Shown here in pieces: positions 21,249 through 30,100 of a stretch of 64,000 nucleotides of DNA. Every line of letters starts with the position of its first letter. Within the stretch, counting starts at the first letter, position 1. The stretch spans positions 739,961 to 803,960 of the forward strand of contig CAUYUJ010017904.1 in assembly GCA_963575745.1 (NCBI GenBank), written 5' to 3'. The notes below the pieces were generated by a model. The model saw only the letters and a program-made list of their open reading frames with translations, did no database searches and had not been told where the DNA came from. Source of the stretch: Prorocentrum cordatum. Lineage: Eukaryota; Sar; Dinophyceae; Prorocentrales; Prorocentraceae. The translations under genes and the position numbers were made by a program.

Positions 21249-21460
21249 CCCCCAAACGGGGTGGTGACCACACCGTGTGGTGAGTCTGTAGGGATTCGGG
21301 GTCACCGCACGGTTTTGGGACTTGGGTCGTTTTCCGAGGATGTCTCGGACGACCGGGGCCTCCAGGGTCCCACAACCGTGTGGTGACGGACCCCGCGGTG
21401 AGGTCTTTGGGGGCTTCGAGGTCACCGCCGGGTCTGTCATCATACGGTTTTGGGACACCG
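21249..21460. repeat. Family L dispersed repeat, copy 2
   Basis: Matches copy 1 at 4431 (GCACGGTTTTGGGACTTGGG, CCGCGGTGAGGTCTTTG). 21461-21721 has no other feature. Confidence 0.7.
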
Positions 21461-21721
21461 AGGAGTCGCTCGTGGCTCCTGTGCGGTTCCTGCCCTGCCT
21501 CGCCCCCTGGCCTGCCTCCTGGAGAGGACCTGGCCTCGGCGCCGTCGCAGCCGCTGCCCCCCAGCCGCTCCGCGACCGCAGGCGCGCGCCGCGCCCCGCC
21601 CCGGCGCCCCCGCGGGAGAGCCGGTGGGCCGCCCGCTCGCGGGGTGCCCCAGCGCTGCGGCGAGCAAACGTCTGGGCCTCGGGCGGCGATCGTTCCGTGG
21701 GCCTCGAGCGGCGATCGTTCT

Positions 21722-21938
21722 GTTGCATCTTCGGGGGGCCTCGCCTGTCCCAAAAGTTAGTGTCTTTTTGGGAGGCCCGACGCGCGCTCGGTGCGGACTC
21801 GGCGCGGATTTGGCGTGGAATTTTGACGCGGAGTCGACGCGGATTCGACACGGATCCGACGCGTCCGACATGGATTCGACACGGATTCGACGCGGACAGG
21901 GCCGCGACGGGACAGACAAGGTCCCCCGAGGATGCAAC
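21722..21938. mobile_element. Family K TIR element, copy 2
   Basis: GTTGCATCTTCGGGGGGCCT and GGTCCCCCGAGGATGCAAC are TIRs of about 30 bp. The interior is a GATTCGACACG-type array, as in copy 1. Confidence 0.85.
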
Positions 21939-21941
21939 ATA

Positions 21942-22287
21942 ACGATCGAAAACGGGTCGCGCGCGAGATGGCACAGCGACCTTACGCGGTGGCTTGCGCG
22001 GGCCGCTGGCGCGGCTCGCTGCACGGAAGACGAGGGCGACCTTGCGCGCGACCTTGCGCGAGCAGCTTTCGCGCCACTGTCAGTGAAGGCAAACCCTCTT
22101 TTGTTGCGTCGCTCACAGAGGGACGAGAGAAAACGCGTCTGCGCCGACATTGGCGCATCAGCTGCCAGCGTGAAGTCGCGCGCAAGCGCCCTTGTCTCTC
22201 TCCATTGTGGCGTGCCGCGCTGGCAGCCCGGGTGAGCCGTGGCGTAAGGTCGCGATGTCATCTCGCGTAGGACCCGTTTTTGATCGT
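21942..22287. mobile_element. Family M TIR element, copy 1 (46-bp TIRs)
   Basis: This 346-bp element has long inverted ends, ACGATCGAAAACGGGT and ACCCGTTTTTGATCGT, identical at 39 of 46 positions on my count. It starts 3 bp after family K copy 2. A shorter relative is at 38799-38947. Confidence 0.85.
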
Positions 22288-22385
22288 CGCCCAAGTTGGG
22301 TCCGAGTAGATGAGGTCGAAGGATGTCTTTGCTTCGCCGATGCGTTGGCGATGCTGCCCGAGGTGAATTTCTAAAGTTGTTCACG

Positions 22386-22612
22386 TCGGCGCTGCCGATG
22401 CATTGCCGACGTCGCCGATCTATAGCCGATGCATCGCCGATGCGTTGTGGCGTGACTACCCGACCACATGTACTCGGACCCCCATCAAAATTGGAGGCAG
22501 GAGAAGCGACCTCATTAAGGGTAATCTTCGGGGTTCGAGTCTTTTGCAACGCCTTCGTCGGGCCTCGGGATGCCTCGTGACTGCGCCTCGCCGAAGGCGT
22601 GCCGGGGGAACC
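22386..22612. repeat. Family V dispersed repeat, copy 1
   Basis: GCCGATGCATTGCCGACGTC, GACCCCCATC and GCCTCGGGATGC are shared with 34078-34370. The tail is shared with 57246-57560. Confidence 0.7.
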
Positions 22613-22951
22613 CAGATCGTCCCGAACGGCCAGCATAGACCTGAGTGAGCTATGGCCACGAGAGCCACTCTTGGGCCGTCTTTGGGCCGTCTGTGATGCC
22701 TCGTAGGCCATCATGGAGTCCTCATGGGCCGTCTTGAGCTGACTACAGCCAGCCTCCAAGTTCCATCCTCGTGTTCATTGCAGGAAGTTTCCATTGAAGA
22801 CAGCCGTCCGAACAATTCAACGAAAATTAGGATTGCACACCCCCAGACCCCCAAAAGGGGCGATGCTTCGCCAGGACCAAATAACAATCTTGTTTTGTAA
22901 GTTGAATTGATTCGGGCAATCCTGGCTGTCCAGGCGAATTGTTGAATCATA
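22613..22951. repeat. Family S traces and unremarkable DNA
   Basis: 22660-22740 carries a few GGGCCGTCTTTGGGCC-type units. The rest shows nothing. Confidence 0.5.
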
Positions 22952-23115
22952 GTTCATGCCACAACGCCCTTCCTTGGATTTCTACGCCGCGAATCAACGC
23001 GACTGTTGCCCCCTGAGAATCCGAACCCGTGCCAGAACACCATTCATCGGACTCCAGCCCCACGAATCCGTGAAACGGATGCAGGGTTGTTCGACGAATG
23101 CGCGCGGCGTTGAGG
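22952..23115. repeat. Single unit related to the 17.5-kb tandem repeat
   Basis: CGCCGCGAATCAACGCGACT and GTGCCAGAACACCATTC match 17453-17720. 23116-23390 shows nothing except GGA-rich 23355-23390. Confidence 0.65.
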
Positions 23116-23390
23116 CGAGAGGCGCATGCCGAGAAGACACGGTCCTCCACCCTTGAAGTTGCTGCCACTGTGAGAACGAATGTGCACGGCGATCCGGCGC
23201 GATGTCCTCTTCGACAACGGCCCCCGTGCTCCACCCGTGAAGTTGCCCTGCGAATGTCCAAGGTCCAGGGCCTCGAGTGGTGGGGAGAAGCCCCGCCCGG
23301 TCTACGCGGACACGTCTGGAGGGGGGGGGCGATGTGTAAGGGGCAGCATGAGGCTGCGGAGGAGGAGGGGGAGGAGGGGGAAGAGGAGGA

Positions 23391-23583
23391 TCGGGGGCGG
23401 CCAAGAGGGGAGTGACGACTCGGGGGGGGAGCATCATGGCGGGGGCCACTATCTCCGCAGCTTTCATGGCGCCTCTTCTTATTTCAATGCGTTCTCGGCA
23501 CCCCTGGGCCGCGCACATGCCGCTGGCCATGATTTGCGCCCCCCCTCCCCCTCTTGGATGGCCCCCTCGTTGGCCGCCCCCGA
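23391..23583. mobile_element. Family E TIR element, copy 4
   Basis: TCGGGGGCGGCCAAGAGG and TTGGCCGCCCCCGA are clear TIRs, with GGCCATGATTTGCGCC and TTTCATGGCGCCTCTTC inside. 193 bp. Confidence 0.85.
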
Positions 23584-23584
23584 G

Positions 23585-23762
23585 AGGAGCAGGAGGAGGA
23601 GAAGGAGGACGAAGTGGAGCAGGATGAGGAGGAGGAGGAGGAGGACGAGGAGGAGGAGGAGGAGGAGGAGCAGGTGGAGGAGCAGGTGGAGGAGCAGGAT
23701 GAGGAGGAGGAGGAGGAGGAGGAAGAAGGGCAGGATGAGGAGGAGGAGGAGGAGGAGGCTCC
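23585..23762. repeat. (GGA)n array
   Basis: Interrupted GGA triplets with GTGGAGGAGCAG units. Confidence 0.95.
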
Positions 23763-24099
23763 CGAGACCCAGGACGGGTGCGACCCGGGAACGGTACGGT
23801 GCACAGTCTTGCCCGGACCGCGGTAGAGCGGGTCCCGACCCGGCCATCCGCCGCTCCAAGGTCTGGACAAGTTCGGGCCTTGCATCCTGATTCGTTTCGG
23901 CACGGGCTCGGGCCCCGTGGAGGGTCCTCGGACGCCGCAAGTGGCCGCCCCAATCGTCTCGGAACCTCAGATCTCTTGGAAAGGGCATCCGACCATGGCA
24001 CGATGCACGGTCGCCGCTCTCGCGGGAGAGAGTGCTTCCCCAATCAGTGCTTGCACTGCAGGGGTCCTGGCGGAGAGCGACAGACTTGGCGCAGGTGCG
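23763..24099. other. No recognised feature
   Basis: Ordinary GC-rich sequence. Confidence 0.4.
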
Positions 24100-24240
24100 G
24101 GGCCGATCTCGGTGGGCGGCTGGGTTCCCGGGTTTTTGGGTCCGGGTTCCCGGGTTCCCGGTTGCTGGAGCCGGACCGATTTCGGTGGGCGGCGGGATTT
24201 TTGGGCTTCTGAGTTCCCGGGTTCTTGGTCTGTCTCCTTA
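24100..24240. repeat. About 77-bp direct repeat with GGGTTCCCGG motifs
   Basis: CCGATYTCGGTGGGCGGC occurs at about 24101 and 24178, each followed by GGGTTCCCGG or GGATTTTTGGG. Confidence 0.75.
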
Positions 24241-24465
24241 TCGATCGTCCTCACCATCGATCTCAATACACACCAATCTATTGATTTCACAAATCGATCC
24301 CACGACAGATCGCACGAGCAATCTTACGATCTATCTCACTCTCGATCTCACTGAATCGACTTCACGATCGGTCTCACGATCGACCCTACTATCGTTCGTA
24401 CGATCGATCTCACAATCGCTCTCACAGTCGATCTCACAACCGATCTCAATATCCATACCACGACA
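24241..24465. repeat. Degenerate about 12-bp minisatellite CGATCTCACAAT
   Basis: GATC-rich units recur every 10-14 bp for about 220 bp, in clear contrast to the neighbouring GC-rich DNA. Confidence 0.75.
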
Positions 24466-24529
24466 TTTCAAACCATTCACTGGTTGGGTTTCTCTCTGGT
24501 GTCATTTTGCTCGGGGTCCGGCGGTCGCC

Positions 24530-24795
24530 CAGGTCATCGGGCCCGCTTGCTCCGCGCCCCTGCCCTCCCGGACAACCCGACCTTGCCGGTTGCGCAGGTC
24601 CACTGGGGCCGCGCAGTATTGGTGTGCTCCTCCTCTCTCCTCCTCCTCCTCCTCCCTCCTCCTCCTCCTCCTCCTCCTCCCTCCTCCTCCTCCTCCTCCT
24701 CCTCCTCCTCCTCCTCCTCCTCCTCCTCCTCCTCCTCCTCCTCCTCCTCCTCCTCCTCCCCCCTGCGTGGGGTTGCTCACAGGTCAGGTCATCGG
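24530..24795. repeat. (TCC)n-containing segment between 11-bp direct repeats
   Basis: CAGGTCATCGG occurs at 24530-24540 and 24785-24795. Between them are about 90 bp of unique sequence, a (TCC)n array (24632-24760) and a short tail. This may be a truncated insertion with a target duplication. Confidence 0.5.
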
Positions 24796-25567
24796 CCGGC
24801 GCCTCCTCTCCGCCCCCCAACGGCGAACGGATGACCTGATGTCACTCGAGAGGCTTCCGCCATCCCGCCGACCCCCAGAAGAGGCGGGGAGTCCACGGTT
24901 GAGGCGGCGTGGGCTTCTTGGGGCATTGGCCAGGGACTCGTAGGCGTATTGGGCATGGTTCGGGAGCCTGGCGGGGCCTCCTGGAGGCAGTTTTGAAGCG
25001 TCATGGTCCCGTTGTGGGGCCTTTTCGTTGAGCTTCTTGGGGGCCTCCCCCACGGCGAACGGATGCCCTGGGTTACACCGCCGAACAAGAGGACGACCTC
25101 GAGGCTACGCCGCCGATCCACCGGACGATCTCGAGGTTCACACCGCCGAAATGCAGGGCGACCTCGCGGAGGCTCCGTTCAACCCTCCGTCCTGCGCCAC
25201 GGGCCCCCCCCTTCGGATGCAACTCCTGGGAGGTCAAATTCTGATTTTGCCCTGGTCCGAAGTCCAGCTTAATCCGGCCTAGTACCGCTGAATTCGGCTG
25301 AATCTTGCTTAATCCTGCCTAGTCCGAGGCCCCCTCCAGCGTACCAGCTCCCAAATGGGGCTTAATCCTCCTTAGTATTTCCGACGGCAACCTCCCAGCA
25401 GTTGCCTCCTAACCTCCCCCCCGTGCGCCCCCTCTCCAGCCCGTCGTCGTGCGGCGGCAGGCTCGCCGAGCCTGGACGGCCTTCGCCTGCGCCCGCTCAA
25501 GCAGGAGCGGGGCCAGGGCCAGGGCCCTCTGCCCCTCGCGCAGCTCTTCCTCGCCCTCCTTCCCCCC
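24796..25567. other. Intergenic with small local repeats
   Basis: ACACCGCCGAA occurs three times at about 35-bp spacing (25073-25150). GCTTAATCCTGCCTAGT-type units recur at 25268-25375. No gene supported. Confidence 0.5.
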
Positions 25568-25683
25568 CCTCCTCCTCCTCCTCCTCCTCCTCCTCCTCCT
25601 CCTCCTCCTCCTCCTCCTCCTCCTCTTCCTCCTCCTCTTCATCCTCCTCCTCCTCCTCCTGCTCCTCCTCCTCCTCCTCCTCC
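25568..25683. repeat. (TCC)n array, 5' flank of the retrotransposon
   Basis: About 115 bp of TCC triplets ending directly at the 5' end of the non-LTR element. Confidence 0.95.
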
Positions 25684-25852
25684 AGCCGTTTCGGCTCGAG
25701 CTGATTTGAGTGAAGCTCGAGCTTGCAGCAGCATACTCCTTCGAAACGGCCAAGTGCTGTTGCGGGCCGAATTGGCTCTTCTTCTTCGCCCAGCTGGCAC
25801 ACACCAGCTCGGGCACTTCATTTCACTTGCTCGACACGGCTTCGTCTCTGCC

Positions 25853-27148
25853 ATGTCGAAAGGAGGAAAGGGTTCGCCTGGGCACGGCGACGGCGGCGTC
25901 AAAGGCAAGCCGTGGGCCCAGGATCGCGCCAACCTCGTGCAGTGGCCTCCTCTCGTTCCTGGTCCTCAGCTTTCTGCTCTTCCACCGGTTGTTGGCAGGG
26001 GGCGCTGGACGTGCGAGGTCTGCGGCTGCAAGCGCAGCGCCAGCTACTTCACCTGGTGCAAGCACTGCGGCTCCACGAGGTTGCCGCCCAACTCTGTCTG
26101 GCAGGGCGGCTACGGCAAGGGTCTGGTGCAGCCTCCTGGGGACCTCAAGGGCGTCAAGGGCTACAGCTTCGGCTACGTCGACCCTGCCGCCAAAGGAGGC
26201 AAACCAGCTGGCCAGACCACACCGTCGGAGCCCAAGCTGTCTATGGAAGAGTACCAGCAGATGGCCACTCTATGCGAGAAGCTCGGCGACGTGGAGGGGG
26301 CTAAGAGGGCGCGCCTCGCGGCTCAGGCTCTTGCGCCCCGCCCACAGCATCACGAGCCCCTGCAGGTCCAGCTCTCTCGCGCTCATGGTCACGCTCGCTC
26401 GGTCGAAAAGAAGCTGGAGGCGGCGGTCCTCAAGTTCGAGTCGATTGAGGAGCAGCTGGAGGCTCAGAAGTCCCATGTTCTGTCCTTGCGTGCGGAGCTG
26501 GCGGCCGCCGAGAAGCAGCACAGCGCCCTCTTCCACCGCCTGCACTCGGAATATGTCGACGGGCCGACCGCTGAGAGGACCAAGCTCACCATCGACGACA
26601 TGCTGGACGACACCAAGCTGGAGGCCTGGCTTGACTTGTCTGCAGAGTCGCTCTTCCACATGGGCGAGCTGGAGTTCGAGCTCAGCGAGTCGGACCAGCA
26701 GGAGCTGCAGAGCAGGGCGACGCAGCTTCGCGAGGGCATCGCCGCCATGGCCGCCAACCTGTTCAAGGAGTCGAAGTCCAAGGTGGAGGCCATCAAGGTG
26801 GAACACCAGGCCCACCTGCAGCGCCTCAAAGACGAGAACGAGAAGAAGCGGAAGACCAACGAAGGTGCTGCTGTCACGGTCCCAGCCGCTTCGGGTCCTG
26901 TCGTCGGCCCTGGCAAGGGCAACGCAGCACCTTCTGGAGGCGATGGAGGTGCTGCTCCTGCCGGCAGTGCGTCCGCCGCTACAGCCGCGGCCAGCGGGCC
27001 CGCCGCTGCGGCACCTGGCACCCCTGCGGCCGCTGCAGACGCCGACGGCGCCGCCGCAGCAGCAGCCCTTCGCCAGCGTGCTGACAGGATCGCCCAGACA
27101 CCGTCTCAGGCCGCCCCCCCTGGAGGAGCAACGCGCATGGAGTCATGA
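25853..27148 (+). CDS. Retrotransposon ORF1 protein (RanBP2-like zinc finger, coiled coil)
   Basis: 431 residues from the first ATG, which has a good context (GCCATGT) and starts MSKGGKGSPGHGDGG. Residues 53-72 form a zin-binding motif, W-T-C54-x2-C57 followed by C69-x2-C72, spaced like the RNA-binding RanBP2 zinc finger. Residues about 168-320 are heptad-like and charged (SVEKKLEAAVLKFESIEEQL), so a coiled coil is likely. The last 90 residues are Ala/Gly/Pro-rich. ORF1 proteins of non-LTR elements bind the element RNA and form multimers, and zinc finger plus coiled coil fits that role. The stop TGA (27146-27148) lies inside ORF2. An alternative upstream TTG at 25706 is unlikely to be used. 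The function is inferred from architecture and position. Confidence 0.85.
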   Translation: MSKGGKGSPGHGDGGVKGKPWAQDRANLVQWPPLVPGPQLSALPPVVGRGRWTCEVCGCKRSASYFTWCKHCGSTRLPPNSVWQGGYGKGLVQPPGDLKGVKGYSFGYVDPAAKGGKPAGQTTPSEPKLSMEEYQQMATLCEKLGDVEGAKRARLAAQALAPRPQHHEPLQVQLSRAHGHARSVEKKLEAAVLKFESIEEQLEAQKSHVLSLRAELAAAEKQHSALFHRLHSEYVDGPTAERTKLTIDDMLDDTKLEAWLDLSAESLFHMGELEFELSESDQQELQSRATQLREGIAAMAANLFKESKSKVEAIKVEHQAHLQRLKDENEKKRKTNEGAAVTVPAASGPVVGPGKGNAAPSGGDGGAAPAGSASAATAAASGPAAAAPGTPAAAADADGAAAAAALRQRADRIAQTPSQAAPPGGATRMES

Positions 27149-30100
27149 AGTTCCGCTTCTGAGCTGCCAGCTTGCTAGCCTTCAGGGGGGTTCCCTGCAG
27201 CACACTATCAACCTCTCCTGTCCTGCCTGGCCGCCAGGTTCTTGGCCAGCTGATGTCGTAGTCTCTGACTGTCTGCATCTTGCTCGTGTCGATCTCTGGC
27301 GCAGGAGGGGCCTCCCTCGTTTTCTAAGAAGTCCTGGTGTCCAGACGAAGGATAGATCGGTTCGGTCGCGATGGTCGTCGCTGCTTGCCCGTGCCGATGC
27401 GGTCGCGTCGCCGTCCTCGTCGTTGCAGCTGGACGCCAGGCCAGGCAAGACGCGTTCTCGTGCTGCCTGCGATTTCTCTCGGCCTTCCCTGCTCTACCCA
27501 GTTGCTCAGCTCGGTGCAGGCGTAGGCAAGAGCGTCCATTCTGTCACTGTGGTCCAGCTTCCTTTGGCCGACGTGGACGATCGATTCGAATCCCTTCTCC
27601 ATGAGCGAGGATTGCACGTCTCTAGGCAGGTTGAGCTTGGATCGGAGCTGCCGAAGGTCAGCCCTCCTTCTCTGGTTCGCCAGTCTGCCCGTCCCCACCT
27701 TTTGCCAGGCCGGCTCGATTTAAGGTTCCAGAACGCGGGCGTCGGCTCCGACGCCCCACGGCAGCCCGTGCAGACTGGTTCCTCTCCCAAGCAGGCTCTT
27801 GTCAAGGATGGAGGAGTGAGACCTGATCCCAACAGTGTTGAGCTTTGTATTAAGACCATCAACTGCAACTCATGGGGCGCCATGCGTGACCTTCTGGAAA
27901 GCTTTTCACACGCCCATATCGTCCTTTGTCAGGAGCACCGCTTGAGAGTGGAAGATGTGCAGGCGGCCAACGCGTGGTGTATCAAGAGGGGCTGGAAGTC
28001 CCTCTGGTCCGAGGCTGAGAAGACCAAGGCAGACACTTCGGCGGGCGTTGCCATTTTTGTGAAGGATTGGATAGGACTTCAGGGGGTGGAAGGAGGAGAG
28101 ATTGTTCCAGGCAGGTGTCTTGCGGGCTCCATCCACCTTCCTGGCACCTCTCCCATCGTTGTTGTCTCGTCTTACCTCTACCACACTGAAGAGTTGTCTG
28201 ATCGCAACCTTGGTATCCTGTCTCGTCTCGGTCTCTTCCTCACCAGTTGCGATTTGCCCTTTGTTGCCGGAGCTGACCACAACTTCGAGCCACCCCTTCT
28301 GGAAGATACCGAGTTTGTCAGGAAATTGAGAGGTGTTCTTGTGGTTCCAGCTTCGTGCACGCACTTCCCGTCGGGGAAGCCTTCTGTTTTTGATTGTTTT
28401 ATTTGCTCGGGGGGGCTGGCCAAAGGTGTGAGAGAGTGCGCCGTCGATTTCTCTACGTCCTTGACCCCCCACCGACCTGTTAACTTAACCTTTTTCCCGC
28501 AGCTTGCCGTTTTGCAGGCGCTGTCGTTTCGGAAGCCCCCCCCGCTTCCTGTGGAGGCGGTTTTCGGACCTCGTCCTCAAGGTTCCTCCTGGGCCCGAGA
28601 GTTCGATCTTGCCAAGGAGGCCCTGGACAAGGTTGAAAATCAGGATTTTTGGGGGGCCCACAAGCTCTTGGGCCCGTTGCATCAGGCGTGGGCGGACCGA
28701 GCCGAGTCCGACCTTGTGCCGATTTGGGGGGCCGAGCTGCCCAAGAAGGGCTGTCGTGGGTCGGGGCCTCAGTTGGTCTGGCGCTCTCTCCTCACTGCCG
28801 ACGGCCGCAGCAAGTACCCTGAGCACCGCGCTATTCGTTGGCTGGCGGCTCAGTGGCACGCCTTAGTTCTTGCTCGCCGTGCAGGCGACCGCCGGTTGTC
28901 GGATAAGCTGGGCCTCCTGCTTTGCCAGCCGCCGACGCGCATCGTGCAGCATGTGGGCTCCAGGACCCAATTTTTTTCCCGTGCTGCTCGTATTGCTGGC
29001 GCCTCTAACCAGACGATCGATGATCTTGAGGAGTTTGAGGTTGAATTAAAAGAACTCGAGGCCGCCAGCAAGTTTTTCGCCAAGCAGGCTCGTGAGGACT
29101 GGTCTGCCTGGCTGCACGTCGGCGTCTCCTCGGGCTCGCGGCGAGTCCATCAGATCACCCGAGATCCCACCCCGTGGACCCCGACCACCACGCTTAGCGC
29201 CAAAGGTTGCACCGTTTCTGACCCCCTCTCTTTGTTGCGGGCCGAAGGTGCTCGCTTTAGTGCTGCGTGGGGCCAGGGTTCGGGGGTTGAGCCTTCGGGG
29301 GAAATCTTGGAGCCGCTTCCTCGTCTCAGCGTCGATGAGATTAGAGCTGCCTCCAAAAGGTATAAGCCTGGTTCTGCCGTGTCCCTGGACGGGTTCCACT
29401 GTCGCGATTTCTCGCTCCTGGGAGATCAAGCGCTGGAGTGTCTCAGCATGGTTTTTGCTCTCATTGAAGCCCTGGGTTGCCTGCCGCCCCAGATTTCGGT
29501 CGTCCTTCTTGCTCTCCTCTCGAAGCCTGCTGGAGGCTACAGGCCGATTGGGGTGTTCTGCTCCTGGTACAGGGTTTGGGGGCGTCTCCGACGCCCCCTT
29601 GCCCTGGCCTGGGAGCAGCAACACCCCAGACGGTACTGGGCCGCTGGCAGACATCGAGGGGCCGCCGACGTCGTGTGGAGACAGGCCGTTCGGTCCGAAA
29701 CTGGCGTCAAGAGGGGAGATGCCGCCTGCAGTGTCCTCTTCGATCTTCGTAAATTTTACGAACACATCCCCTTGGCCGCCCTGCAAGAGAGATGTGCTCG
29801 GCAGGGGTTCCCGCCTGTCATTGCTAGGGTGGCTCTTTTTGCCTACCGGTGCGGGCGCTCCCTCAGCTTGGGAGGCATCGTGGAGGGCCCCTTTTTTGTT
29901 TTGAGTGGAGTGGTGGCGGGATGCAGCTTCGCCACCACCTTCATCCGTGTTCACGGGATGGAGGGCTATGACAGGATTACGCGCCAGCCCATCCTTGAGC
30001 TCGATGTTTACATCGACGATCTTGGCCTCTCGAGCGTTGGTCCCCCCTCGAAGGTCATCGCCTCTGTGGTTGGCTGTGCGCAGCAGTTGAAGGGTGTTGT

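Noticed and set aside
20748-21974. 408-codon minus-strand frame
   Set aside because: It runs through families N, L and K. Shared pieces reappear at the other copies of those repeats.
21440-22759. 439-codon minus-strand frame
   Set aside because: It covers families K, M and V. The similarity between its parts and other loci is at the DNA-repeat level.
25710-26942. Treating the whole 2257-codon frame as one protein
   Set aside because: Its first about 410 codons overprint ORF1 and are Arg/Ser/Pro-rich with no domains. ORF1 is the real reading frame there.
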